A stretch of DNA of 64,000 nt, taken from the IMG/VR virus record IMGVR_UViG_3300020446_000004, positions 1-64,000 of that record. One strand, 5' to 3'. This document shows, piece by piece, positions 43,832-52,592 of the stretch. Both the position numbers and the translations under genes were made by a program. This DNA comes from a virus. Below the pieces are notes generated by a model, which saw only the letters and a program-made list of their open reading frames with translations, had not been told where the DNA came from and did no database searches. Position 1 is the stretch's first letter. Each line of letters starts with the position of its first letter.

Positions 43832-44854
43832 TTGACAAGATCTACTGCATTTTTTATCAACGGAGGAGCAGGCAGAGTTATCTGTTCTATTCCTGCATTT
43901 GAGCTATACCAAAAAGAAAATCCCAATGATGACTTTATAATTGTTTGTGAAGCAGGTATGGATTTTTACAAAGGACATCCTACCCTTCATAACAGAGCAT
44001 ATGACCATTGGCACAAAGGATTATTTGAAGAACATATAAAACATAGGAATTGTATTACACCAGAACCATATAGAATATGGGAATACTACAATCAAAAATG
44101 TGATCTTGCACAAGCATTTGATATTGAAATAAATGGAGAAGGTGTTCGCAAATTAGACAAACCAAATATCTATATAAACAAACAGGAAATGGTGACTGCG
44201 GCATCAATAGTAGATGAAGTAAAACAAAAAACTGGAAAAGACAAAGTTTTAGTTGTTCAACCTTTTGGAAGATCTACAGAAACACACGGCGATTTTATAA
44301 TTGATCCTACAAGCAGAAGTTTCCAGCTAAACAATATTGTTGATATAATTAATATTCTTAAAAAAGAGTATGGCGTTATTATAATGAGTGAAATACCTGT
44401 ACCTTTAGAAGAAAGTGAAAACACAAAGTATCCTGTTGCACAACCTCAAATTCCAGAATTAAGAATTTGGTCAAGCATTATTGATGTAGCTGATCATTTT
44501 TTAGGGTGTGACAGTTTAGGACAACATATGGTAAAAGCATTAGGCGGCACAGCAACTATTGTAACAGGAAGCACATACCCTATCAATATTTCATATCCTG
44601 ATGATCCTAATTTTGATATTATTGACGTAGGTGAAGGAAAAAGATTATACGCACCTATACGTTTGACAATGGAAGAAGAACAAGACAGGCATAACGATGA
44701 AGTTATGGAACTTACAGAAAAACAAATAGAAGAAATATGCAACAGTGTAAGAAAAGTTTTAGGAAAAAGCAGTGTTAGTAAAACTCCAGACACAAAAAAA
44801 CAAATGTCTAAGTTGATACCAGGTAATAGTAATTTATCCGGAGATAAAAAATAA
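43832..44854 (+). CDS. GT9-like (heptosyltransferase-type) glycosyltransferase
   Basis: A 340-residue protein with a TTG start 6 nt after AAGGAG. The layout fits GT-B glycosyltransferase family 9: an N-terminal FFINGGAGRVICSIPAFEL segment, a strand VLVVQPFGRS near residue 142, and near 233-260 HFLGCDSLGQHMVKALGG. The latter resembles the D-S-x-x-x-H-x-x-x-A-x-G acceptor/nucleotide-sugar region of heptosyltransferases. The next genes make ADP-heptose, which is what family 9 members commonly use, so a heptosyltransferase is plausible. The C-terminal 35 residues are a basic disordered tail. Its stop overlaps the next start (TAATG). Confidence 0.6.
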   Translation: MTRSTAFFINGGAGRVICSIPAFELYQKENPNDDFIIVCEAGMDFYKGHPTLHNRAYDHWHKGLFEEHIKHRNCITPEPYRIWEYYNQKCDLAQAFDIEINGEGVRKLDKPNIYINKQEMVTAASIVDEVKQKTGKDKVLVVQPFGRSTETHGDFIIDPTSRSFQLNNIVDIINILKKEYGVIIMSEIPVPLEESENTKYPVAQPQIPELRIWSSIIDVADHFLGCDSLGQHMVKALGGTATIVTGSTYPINISYPDDPNFDIIDVGEGKRLYAPIRLTMEEEQDRHNDEVMELTEKQIEEICNSVRKVLGKSSVSKTPDTKKQMSKLIPGNSNLSGDKK

Positions 44855-46659
44855 TGAGTCAATGGATTGCGGCAATAACAAGAGGTCATAACGGAGGCGT
44901 CTGCTTACTTAAGGATGGCAAAATTGTATTTGCAATCGAAGAAGAAAGATTAAGTAGGCAAAAATATGATGGCGGACCATATGCAAGTATGGTAAAAATT
45001 TTAAATTATACAGATAAAATTGACTTTTTAGTTATTGCACACACTCAGCCACTTGAAGAAACAGCAGGTAAAGTTGACTTTACTGGTGACGATGTTTATA
45101 CAGGACTTGCACGTAAACTTGGATTAATTGATAACAGCCCTAGTGTAGATGTGCTTAACCACCCGCAAGTAGTAGACCTAAGTCATATACATCATAAGTT
45201 ACATGCGGCCTGTGCATTTTATAGAAGTGGATTCGAAACAGCTACATCGGTTATTGTTGATGGAGCTGGTACATTTATGCCTGCACAAATGGATGGCTGG
45301 GATAATATGTTATACGAATTAGAAAGTATATTTACATGCGAATATCCATATAATATAAAAACTGTTTGGAAACATTTAGGTGGTAACGGACCATTTAGAG
45401 CGGCACACGTTCCAGAAATGACAAGCGAAAAATTTGACGAAGAAGGAACACATGATGTTATTATTGATGACGGAGCAGGTATTGTAAAAGCATATGAGGC
45501 TGTTACACAATACTGTGGATTTACCGCTATTGAAGCAGGTAAAACTATGGGGCTTTCTCCTTATGGTAAACCAAACGAAAACATACCACCTATATATCAT
45601 AATGCAGGCGGCAAATGGACAGTAGCAAATGCAAATCTTATTAGGCCTACATATCCTAATGGTGCGTTAGTTAATGAAAACTTTTTTGATGAATTAATTA
45701 CACCACAAAATACTCCGCAAAATGAATTAGTTGATTTAGATAACAGAAGAGATCTAGCATATGCAGTGCAGACACAGAGTCAACAACAAGTTTTAAAACT
45801 TATTTTGAATGCAGTAGAGCGTACAGGTAACAAAAATATTGTTTTAAGTGGAGGTTATGGACTAAATTGTGTTGCAAATTATTATTACTTAGACACGTTA
45901 AAAGATATGGATATAAACTTGTATGTTGAACCAATATCAAGTGATGCCGGTACAGCAATTGGTGCCGCTTACATTGCATATCATCAAACAACACAGAACA
46001 AAAAAGTATTACCATTTGGCGAAAGTTTATATTTAGGTTTAAATTATGGATATGATAACAAAGAAATTGGACACCTAGCAGATGACTACAATGCTACATT
46101 AGAAAAAGTAGAAATAGAAGATGTAGTAAAATTAATGCGAGAAAAAAATATTATTGCTATGTTTCAAGGACGTTCAGAAGCAGGTCCAAGAGCATTAGGT
46201 AACAGAAGTTTAATGTACGACCCAACAGATCCTAAAGGCAAAGATCATGTCAACAAAGTTAAGCGTAGAGAATATTTCCGTCCGTTTGCTGGGACCATTT
46301 TAGCAGAACATGCAGAAGAATGGTTTGATATGAGAGGCATGAAAGATTCACCACATATGATGTATGCAATGAACTGCCAACCAGGTGTCGAAGAAAAAAT
46401 TCCAAGTATTATACACGTTGACGGCACATGCCGTATACAGACGGTAACAAGAGAACAGAATCCATTATACTATGACTACATTAATGAATTCTATAAACAG
46501 ACAGGTGTTCCTATTATATTCAACACATCATTTAACTTAGGTGGAGAACCGTTAGTTGAAACATTAGATGATGCTTTTAGAACTCTTGCTAATAGCGATA
46601 TTGAATATCTATACATAGCAGAACACAAAATTTTAGCAAAGGTAAAAAATGTTAGTTAA
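44854..46659 (+). CDS. O-carbamoyltransferase (NodU/CmcH/TobZ type)
   Basis: A 601-residue protein of normal family length. The N-terminal TsaD-like half has TRGHNGGVCLLKDGKIVFAIEEERLSR-type start features and a metal-site HIHHKLHAACAF near residue 111. The C-terminal half has FQGRSEAGPRALGNRS near 440, RREYFRPFAG and FNTSFNLGGEPLV near 565. These enzymes transfer carbamoyl from carbamoyl phosphate (via carbamoyl-AMP) to sugar hydroxyls. The context suggests the acceptor is the sugar made or attached by the surrounding enzymes. Overlaps the next gene by 11 bp. Confidence 0.9.
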   Translation: MSQWIAAITRGHNGGVCLLKDGKIVFAIEEERLSRQKYDGGPYASMVKILNYTDKIDFLVIAHTQPLEETAGKVDFTGDDVYTGLARKLGLIDNSPSVDVLNHPQVVDLSHIHHKLHAACAFYRSGFETATSVIVDGAGTFMPAQMDGWDNMLYELESIFTCEYPYNIKTVWKHLGGNGPFRAAHVPEMTSEKFDEEGTHDVIIDDGAGIVKAYEAVTQYCGFTAIEAGKTMGLSPYGKPNENIPPIYHNAGGKWTVANANLIRPTYPNGALVNENFFDELITPQNTPQNELVDLDNRRDLAYAVQTQSQQQVLKLILNAVERTGNKNIVLSGGYGLNCVANYYYLDTLKDMDINLYVEPISSDAGTAIGAAYIAYHQTTQNKKVLPFGESLYLGLNYGYDNKEIGHLADDYNATLEKVEIEDVVKLMREKNIIAMFQGRSEAGPRALGNRSLMYDPTDPKGKDHVNKVKRREYFRPFAGTILAEHAEEWFDMRGMKDSPHMMYAMNCQPGVEEKIPSIIHVDGTCRIQTVTREQNPLYYDYINEFYKQTGVPIIFNTSFNLGGEPLVETLDDAFRTLANSDIEYLYIAEHKILAKVKNVS

Positions 46660-47296
46660 TGGAAAAGAAGAAAAAGATTTATCAGGCTTTGATTTAGCCG
46701 AAGATCAAATGATTGTTATAGATGACTTGTTCCCACAATATGTGATTGAACATGTACACGATCAAGTTTTTAATACGTATAGTTGGTTTTATGGACATAC
46801 TAGTAACTATCCAGAGGATCCAAGAACTGATGTAGGAGCAATACCTGATTGGCCAGAAGTTCCTGCGTTCAAACAGCAAATTTATCCACCTAACAGTCCA
46901 AATGCACATGACTCTAGCTGGAACATGATTTATAATGCAGTTGCACAAATGATTCCTTTTGAATTAGAAATAGGAGAAATACTTGTAAACGGTCAGCAAT
47001 GGATTCATAACACTGTTGAACATACAGATTGTCAATGTGATAATGGTATTAGTTGGATATACTATGTAAATAGAGAATGGAAAGAAGAATGGGGCGGAGA
47101 AACAATAATTAAGTTAGATGGTGAATGGAAAAAAGTTTATCCAAAGCCAGGACGTATTTTCTTATTCAAAGGTAAAATTCCACATCACGGATTACCACCA
47201 AACGATTCTTACAAAGGACTACGTGCAACACTTGTATACAAAACAATGAGAGCTCAACCATTACCACCAAAAAATAATCAACCTTGGAGAACCTAA
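46649..47296 (+). CDS. 2OG-Fe(II) oxygenase, member 1
   Basis: A 215-residue protein with the double-stranded beta-helix signature HxD...H...R: VEHTDCQCDNGISWIYYVN near residue 130, then WGGETII, FKGKIPHHGLPP near 178 and the 2OG-binding Arg in GLRATLVYK. Family members hydroxylate proteins, sugars or small molecules using Fe(II) and 2-oxoglutarate. The substrate is unknown; the location suggests a sugar or virion glycan precursor. First of five such genes in this operon. Confidence 0.8.
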   Translation: MLVNGKEEKDLSGFDLAEDQMIVIDDLFPQYVIEHVHDQVFNTYSWFYGHTSNYPEDPRTDVGAIPDWPEVPAFKQQIYPPNSPNAHDSSWNMIYNAVAQMIPFELEIGEILVNGQQWIHNTVEHTDCQCDNGISWIYYVNREWKEEWGGETIIKLDGEWKKVYPKPGRIFLFKGKIPHHGLPPNDSYKGLRATLVYKTMRAQPLPPKNNQPWRT

Positions 47297-47823
47297 TGCA
47301 TTATGATATGTGGGCAATACCGTTCTTTATAGGACAGGTTGATTTAGAAAAAATTAATATCACCCACAAATCGACAGAAAAAATATGGTTAAGCGAAGTC
47401 GAATCAAGTTTTGGTAAAGAACACGATATATCGCCACAAACTTTTGAATATTTACAAACTGTTATATTAGAACTTATGCCTGAAGATTTGATAGGACAAA
47501 ATCCTAGATTTGGTGAAATCTGGCGTAATACATATAGCAAAACAGATTGGCAAGATATACACATACACCCGAACTGCCAGTGGAGTTTTATAATTTATGA
47601 AAGTGTCCCTAAAGGGAAGACAGTATTTATGAATCCTAATTATAGACTTGTACAAAACCAAATAGGATCGGGAGGTCATCCAAGATTTCCTTTGGACTTC
47701 AGACCAGAATGTAAAAAAGGAGACATTGTTATTTTTCCAAGTATGATAGAGCATTTTGTTATGCCTGGAAACGAAGGATCGACAGTTTCTGGAAACATAT
47801 ATATGGATTACAATTTTTCATGA
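47296..47823 (+). CDS. 2OG-Fe(II) oxygenase-like protein, member 2
   Basis: I use the ATG at 47296, which overlaps the previous stop (TAATG) and follows GGAGAA; a TTG 12 nt earlier is also in frame. The product, about 175 residues, has a beta-helix core with DWQDIHIHPNCQWSFIIY (candidate His ligands) and, later, KKGDIVIFPSMIEHFVMPG with the distal His. The typical first HxD is replaced by an H-x-H arrangement and the distal Arg is not evident, so iron binding needs testing. Its stop overlaps the HldE start (ATGA). Confidence 0.6.
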   Translation: MHYDMWAIPFFIGQVDLEKINITHKSTEKIWLSEVESSFGKEHDISPQTFEYLQTVILELMPEDLIGQNPRFGEIWRNTYSKTDWQDIHIHPNCQWSFIIYESVPKGKTVFMNPNYRLVQNQIGSGGHPRFPLDFRPECKKGDIVIFPSMIEHFVMPGNEGSTVSGNIYMDYNFS

Positions 47824-48968
47824 AAGTTCTTGTTATAGGTGATGTAATATTAGACAAGTATTTGTATGGTACTAGTAAAAGGATTAGTCCTGAAGCTCCT
47901 GTACCTGTAGTAAGTTTTACTGAAGAAAAGACTAGTATGGGAGGAGCGGCATTAGTTTATGAAAATTTAAAAAGTTTAGGAGTAGACGTTACGCTATGTA
48001 ATACAGGACAGCCTAATAGTGTAAAAACAAGAGTCATATGTGACGGACATTACATAACAAGAATAGATGATGACAAACAGGCTGACGGTGATGCTGTTTT
48101 ACAAATAGTAAAACAATCAGACTTTAGTCCTTATGATATAGTAATACTAAGTGACTATAATAAAGGATCATTGACACAAGCAGAAAAAATTATAAAACAT
48201 ATCAATAAATTTGGATGTAAAATTATTGTAGATCCAAAGACAGATATGTCAATATACAAAGATGCTTGGTTGGTTAAGCCTAACGAAAAAGAATATATTA
48301 AATATTTTAAAAATTGGGACGGCAATATTATTACAACTAGAGCTGGCAAAAGTGTCATAGCTAAAATTGATAGCAAAGAATATGAAGTACCTGTAGAGAC
48401 TGTTGAAGTATCAGATGTTACAGGTGCAGGTGATTGCTTTATGGCCGCATTTGTTTATGGATTAACAAAAGAATACGGATTAAAAAAATGTTTGGAGATT
48501 GCTGTCAAAGGGTCTACAGAAAGTGTTAAACATGCAGGTACTTATATACTTAAAAGAGAAGATGTTGAACACACTGTAGTATTTACTAATGGTGTGTTTG
48601 ATATACTACATATTGGCCATTTAAAGCTTCTAAGACACGCTAAAACGCTTGGAAATAGGCTAATAGTGGGTATTAATAGCGATAGTAGTGTAAAACGCTT
48701 AAAAGGCAATTTAAGACCCATTAACGGACAAGACACCCGCAAGGAAAGCCTCTTAGAGCTTGGTTTTGTTGACGATGTAATTGTGTTTGAAGAAGATACA
48801 CCATTACAGTTAATAACCAAATTAGAGCCAGATATTATAGTAAAAGGCGGAGATTATACATTTGATACTGTGGTAGGAAATCATTTAGCAAAAGTTGTTA
48901 TTTTTCCTACAGTTGAAGGACATAGTACTACTAGGATAATAGATGAAGATATTAATTACAGGTCATAA
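47820..48968 (+). CDS. hldE: bifunctional heptose-7-phosphate kinase / heptose-1-phosphate adenylyltransferase
   Basis: A 382-residue two-domain HldE homologue, about 95 residues shorter than the E. coli enzyme. Residues 1-245 are a PfkB/ribokinase-type kinase with GDVILDKY, the GG pair at 41-42 and the anion-hole GAGD at 202-205 (catalytic Asp205). Residues 250-382 are a nucleotidyltransferase with GVFDILHIGH at 258-267. The enzyme phosphorylates D-glycero-D-manno-heptose 7-phosphate at C1. After GmhB removes the 7-phosphate, it adds AMP to give ADP-heptose. It overlaps HldD by 26 bp, and both partner enzymes are in the same operon. Confidence 0.9.
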   Translation: MKVLVIGDVILDKYLYGTSKRISPEAPVPVVSFTEEKTSMGGAALVYENLKSLGVDVTLCNTGQPNSVKTRVICDGHYITRIDDDKQADGDAVLQIVKQSDFSPYDIVILSDYNKGSLTQAEKIIKHINKFGCKIIVDPKTDMSIYKDAWLVKPNEKEYIKYFKNWDGNIITTRAGKSVIAKIDSKEYEVPVETVEVSDVTGAGDCFMAAFVYGLTKEYGLKKCLEIAVKGSTESVKHAGTYILKREDVEHTVVFTNGVFDILHIGHLKLLRHAKTLGNRLIVGINSDSSVKRLKGNLRPINGQDTRKESLLELGFVDDVIVFEEDTPLQLITKLEPDIIVKGGDYTFDTVVGNHLAKVVIFPTVEGHSTTRIIDEDINYRS

Positions 48969-49746
48969 TGGATTTATAGGACAAAATTTAATGTCCTATT
49001 TAGAAACAAAACACGAAGTTGCCGGATATGATTTTCATCCAGAGAACTTGCCTCTTGTAAAGGATTACGACTGGGTCATACATTTAGGAGCAATAAGTTC
49101 TACTACAGAAACAGACGTTGATAAAATAATTCTACACAACTATGAATTTTCAAAATGGTTGTTTAATCAATGTAATCAGTATAATGTAAACATGCAATAT
49201 GCATCGAGTGCAAGTGTTTATGGTAACACAAAACATTTTAAAGAAGATGGACCCAGTGATCCTAAAAGTCCATATGCTTGGAGCAAATATTTATTTGATA
49301 GATGGGTAACGGGTATTCACCCAAAAATTATTTTTCAAGGACTTAGGTATTTTAATGTTTACGGACCTCATGAAGAACACAAAGGCAATCAAGCAAGCCC
49401 TATTACAAAATTTACTAAGCAAGCAGAAGAAGAAGGCAAAATTACTATTTTCACAGATAGCGAAAACTACAAAAGAGATTTTGTATGCGTTTCTGATGTG
49501 TGTAAAATACATGAAAAAATGTTTGACATAAAAGAAAAAGGCATATATAATATTGGTACAGGAAAAGCTGTAAGTTTTAAACAAGTAGCAGATTTAATTG
49601 CAAAAAAATATAATGCAAAAATAAAATATATTCCTATGCCTGAAAACTTAAAACATCAGTATCAAAATTATACTTGTGCTAATTTAGGAAAATTAAATAC
49701 TGTATTAAAATTTAAGTTTCAAACTATTGAGGAGTATTTAAAATGA
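48943..49746 (+). CDS. hldD: ADP-glyceromanno-heptose 6-epimerase
   Basis: A 267-residue short-chain dehydrogenase-type epimerase, shorter than cellular HldD (about 310). The NAD(P) loop is GHNGFIGQN (residues 7-15). Diagnostic HldD blocks are HLGAISSTTE near 47, the catalytic YAWSK near 111, RYFNVYGPHEEHKGNQASP near 136 and a YQNYTCANL end. It converts ADP-D-glycero- to ADP-L-glycero-beta-D-manno-heptose, the usual LPS inner-core donor. The ATG lies inside the 3' end of hldE, and its stop overlaps the next gene (ATGA). Confidence 0.88.
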   Translation: MKILITGHNGFIGQNLMSYLETKHEVAGYDFHPENLPLVKDYDWVIHLGAISSTTETDVDKIILHNYEFSKWLFNQCNQYNVNMQYASSASVYGNTKHFKEDGPSDPKSPYAWSKYLFDRWVTGIHPKIIFQGLRYFNVYGPHEEHKGNQASPITKFTKQAEEEGKITIFTDSENYKRDFVCVSDVCKIHEKMFDIKEKGIYNIGTGKAVSFKQVADLIAKKYNAKIKYIPMPENLKHQYQNYTCANLGKLNTVLKFKFQTIEEYLK

Positions 49747-50261
49747 GTACAAGTCTTTTTATAGTTGATAATTTTTTACCAAAACCAGATCTTGTTAGAG
49801 AACAAGTTATAAAACTTGATTTTCCTACTAGTGGAGAATTTCCGGGCAAGAGATCTCATGCAACAGATAATGATTTTCAAATGTACTGCAAAACAAGATT
49901 TGAAGATATCATGGGTGTAAAAATCACACAATTCTTAATGGATAGTTTTTGTTATCAATTATGTTACGAAGGAGAAGAAACATGGGTACACAAAGATCCT
50001 TCTATGTGGGCGGGTATATTATACCTTACACCAAATGCTCCTATCGAAGCAGGCACTGGAATATTCAAGGAAGATAAACAAGGAGAATTTGAACTTGTTG
50101 ATGCAATAGGAAATGTTTACAATAGGCTTGTGTTGTATAGAGGTGATTTACTACACAGAAGTTTGCTATCTGGATTTGGAAACACACCAGAAAGCGGCAG
50201 GCTTACACAAGTTTTCTTCTTTGATGTTCGAGAACAACCAGCAGGAGGTTGGGGAGAATGA
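49743..50261 (+). CDS. 2OG-Fe(II) oxygenase-like protein, member 3
   Basis: A 172-residue protein with WVHKDPSMWAGILYLTPNAP (HxD at about residues 87-89), a G-T-G-I-F strand, then RGDLLHRSLLSGFGNT with the distal His near 140, and an Arg in GRLTQVFFFD near 158. This is the H-D-H-R set of the prolyl-hydroxylase-like oxygenases. The substrate is unknown. ATGA overlaps join it to both neighbours. Confidence 0.75.
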   Translation: MSTSLFIVDNFLPKPDLVREQVIKLDFPTSGEFPGKRSHATDNDFQMYCKTRFEDIMGVKITQFLMDSFCYQLCYEGEETWVHKDPSMWAGILYLTPNAPIEAGTGIFKEDKQGEFELVDAIGNVYNRLVLYRGDLLHRSLLSGFGNTPESGRLTQVFFFDVREQPAGGWGE

Positions 50262-50860
50262 CAACTGATGCTATTTGGCCAACCTGGATTTATTCAACTG
50301 TAATCGAAAATCATAAAGAAGTTTATGAACAATTTTTACCTATGTTAAATGACGATAATAATTTTGATAGTCCATGGACATACGGAGATTGTAAAAGTAG
50401 TATACGAAATAAAAGCAATGATAAATTTCCGTGGAATACATGGTTTGAAGCAATAAAGCCCTATGTAGACGAGCATTTACAATCATTAGAACCTACAATG
50501 CCTTTTGTAATACATAGTGATGAGTTTTGGGTAAACGTTTACAGCAAAGGTGATTTTCAAGAAAGTCACGAACATGCATTTCCTGGAAGGTCTTTAAGTG
50601 CAATTTATATTATGGAATTGGACAAAAATACAGAAGGCGGAGACTTAGTTTTTGAATGTCCTAATTTTGCAACTGTCAAGTTTAGTGGGTTAAATAGAAT
50701 TTTCGATAAATGGCAGTATCAACATATCATGCCCAAATTAGAAAACGGCACATTAATTTTATTTCCTAGTTGGTTGACACATTATGTGTTACCAATGAGA
50801 TCAGAAAAACGTAGAATAACAATAGCGGCAAATTTTAGTATAAAGGAAGCAAATGAGTAG
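50258..50860 (+). CDS. 2OG-Fe(II) oxygenase-like protein, member 4
   Basis: I choose the ATG at 50258, which shares ATGA with the previous stop and follows GGGGAGA; an in-frame TTG lies 9 nt earlier. The 200-residue product has WVNVYSKGDFQESHEHAFPG near residue 87 (iron His ligands in SHEH), LSAIYIM, then GTLILFPSWLTHYVLPM with the distal His near 176, and RRITIAANF with the distal Arg. This is the pattern of small phage and marine bacterial 2OG oxygenases that often occur in several copies per genome. The substrate is unknown. Confidence 0.75.
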   Translation: MTTDAIWPTWIYSTVIENHKEVYEQFLPMLNDDNNFDSPWTYGDCKSSIRNKSNDKFPWNTWFEAIKPYVDEHLQSLEPTMPFVIHSDEFWVNVYSKGDFQESHEHAFPGRSLSAIYIMELDKNTEGGDLVFECPNFATVKFSGLNRIFDKWQYQHIMPKLENGTLILFPSWLTHYVLPMRSEKRRITIAANFSIKEANE

Positions 50861-51215
50861 ATTAAAAGGTACAGTTGAAAAAGGTTGGGGTAGTGAAACA
50901 ATATTTGCAACTAACGATTTATATTGCGGAAAATTATTAAATTTTAATACAGGTGCAAAATTTAGCATGCACATGCACAAAGATAAAGACGAAACATGGT
51001 ATGTGTTGAGCGGAAAATTTGTTGTAAAAACAATTGATACAAAAACAGCAGACGTTGATGCAGAACCTTTAGAAAAGGGAGATACATGGCACAATCCTCC
51101 AATGCTTCCTCATCAATTGCTTTGTTTAGAACAAGGTACGATTATAGAAGTTAGTACACCAGATAGTATAGAAGACAACTATAGAGTTGAAAAAGGAGAT
51201 AGCCAAGTTGTCTAG
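50853..51215 (+). CDS. cupin (sugar-phosphate isomerase-like)
   Basis: A 120-residue single cupin. The start VEKGWGSETIFAT resembles the KPWG-x-E opening of the mannose-6-phosphate isomerase-like cupin domain. Metal ligands appear in the first cupin motif (SMHMHKDKDETWYVLSG) and the second (GDTWHNPPMLPHQL). Such proteins isomerise or epimerise sugar phosphates, but many are of unknown activity. Within this operon a sugar substrate is likely. Overlaps its neighbours on both sides. Confidence 0.7.
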   Translation: MSRLKGTVEKGWGSETIFATNDLYCGKLLNFNTGAKFSMHMHKDKDETWYVLSGKFVVKTIDTKTADVDAEPLEKGDTWHNPPMLPHQLLCLEQGTIIEVSTPDSIEDNYRVEKGDSQVV

Positions 51216-52017
51216 ATCCCTCTTTATAGGATGTAGTCATACAATGGGATATTTAGATCCAAACCCGCACTCAGATGCACCCCCTCAGCCTTGGCAAGAT
51301 AACAATTACGCAGAATTTTATGCAAAACAAAATAACAAACCTAGTATTATTATGGCTAGTGCTGGAGCAGGAAACTCTCTATGGCCAAGATTTTTAGCGT
51401 ATGCGTTCCAAAAATATAATGACATAGATGAAGTATTTGTTCAAAGCACTTACTGGGGAAGATTTGCTATTGCAATGAATCCAAATCTAGACGCTTACAA
51501 TATTTTACCTATTGATTATTTTATAGAAAAAGAAAAAAGTGATGATCTAATTGAAAGATATAGTTTAGGATTGTATCAAGATAAGTTTGTAGAATATTAT
51601 CTTAAACCAGAATCGTATGACTACGACGAACTACCATACAACCGTTATACTGCACCATTTTGTGCTGAGCCTGATGTCCGACGAAGCAGTCATATGTATA
51701 TTAGAATGTGGCATTATTCAAACACACATTTAGATCAATATGATTATTTCAAAGATGTTTTGGCATGTGATGCTATTTGTAATTATAACAATGTAAAAAT
51801 GCACTTATGGAATATAAATGATAGATGTTTTATACCAGAACAAACAGGCAATTGGTTAACTAAACTACAAGCAACTAAAATTGCAAATATAGATGCTATA
51901 AGTTTTCTTAAAAAGCATAAGAAAACAATTAAATTAGGTGATACCGAACATTACTCAAAAGAAACACATGAGATAATTGCAAAAGAATATATACCTTATA
52001 TAAAGGACACAAAATGA
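51208..52017 (+). CDS. SGNH-hydrolase-like protein
   Basis: The TTG at 51208 is preferred because AAAAGGAGA lies 9-15 nt before it; a longer TTG start at 51187 overlaps that site. The product (about 269 residues) begins MSRSLFIGCSHTMGYLD. The strand-loop G-C-S-H-T resembles the GDS block I of SGNH esterases/acetyltransferases, with Ser as nucleophile. Near the end LGDTEHYSKETHEIIA resembles the D-x-x-H block V. Acyl-ester removal or transfer on a sugar is possible but not shown. Its stop overlaps the next ATG. Confidence 0.55.
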   Translation: MSRSLFIGCSHTMGYLDPNPHSDAPPQPWQDNNYAEFYAKQNNKPSIIMASAGAGNSLWPRFLAYAFQKYNDIDEVFVQSTYWGRFAIAMNPNLDAYNILPIDYFIEKEKSDDLIERYSLGLYQDKFVEYYLKPESYDYDELPYNRYTAPFCAEPDVRRSSHMYIRMWHYSNTHLDQYDYFKDVLACDAICNYNNVKMHLWNINDRCFIPEQTGNWLTKLQATKIANIDAISFLKKHKKTIKLGDTEHYSKETHEIIAKEYIPYIKDTK

Positions 52018-52592
52018 AAGACGATTACAACGGAATAGAAGAATATCCTCTTGCATACGAAAAGGATTACTGCGACGAAATTATAAAACATTTTGAAGTA
52101 ATGGCACGAAATGCAGTTACATATAAACAAGATAATCTAGATGTTAATCAAGACGAACGTATTGTTTTTGATTGGGCACATACACAAAATCAATATCATT
52201 ATGATTTCAAATTGTGTGATTACTTTTATCAAAGATTGCATGAAGTATACACAAAATCCTATATGGAAAAATATCAAATGCTAAAAAATAGTGAACAGCA
52301 TAGTCCAAAAGGTATGAGCATACAAAAATCAAAGCCACATCAAGGTTATCATGCCTGGCATGCAGAAGCTGCAGATATAGGGTCTTGTTCAAGGGTAATG
52401 AATTATATGTTATATCTTAATGATGTAGAAGAAGGCGGTGAAACAGAATTTTTATATCAAGGTGTAAAATTAAAACCTGAAGCTGGAAAACTAGTTATTT
52501 TCCCCACAAGTTATATGTATCCACATAGAGGAAATCCTATTTACAAAGGAGAAAAATATATAATTACAGGCTGGTATACATATGATAGATAA
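52014..52592 (+). CDS. 2OG-Fe(II) oxygenase, prolyl-4-hydroxylase-like, member 5
   Basis: A 192-residue protein. Core motifs are GYHAWHAEAADIG (HxE at about residues 117-119, where HxD is usual), MNYMLYLNDVEEGGETEF, the LKPEAGKLVIFPT strand, YPHRGNPI with the distal His, and KYIITGWY with a Lys where Arg or Lys binds 2-oxoglutarate. Glu in place of Asp is tolerated in some family members. It is most like prolyl 4-hydroxylase domains of marine phages. It overlaps gmhB by 11 bp. Confidence 0.78.
   Translation: MKDDYNGIEEYPLAYEKDYCDEIIKHFEVMARNAVTYKQDNLDVNQDERIVFDWAHTQNQYHYDFKLCDYFYQRLHEVYTKSYMEKYQMLKNSEQHSPKGMSIQKSKPHQGYHAWHAEAADIGSCSRVMNYMLYLNDVEEGGETEFLYQGVKLKPEAGKLVIFPTSYMYPHRGNPIYKGEKYIITGWYTYDR

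Noticed and set aside
47284-47295. TTG start for the second oxygenase-like gene
   Set aside because: The ATG at 47296 overlaps the previous stop and has GGAGAA at the proper distance, matching the coupling style of the whole operon.
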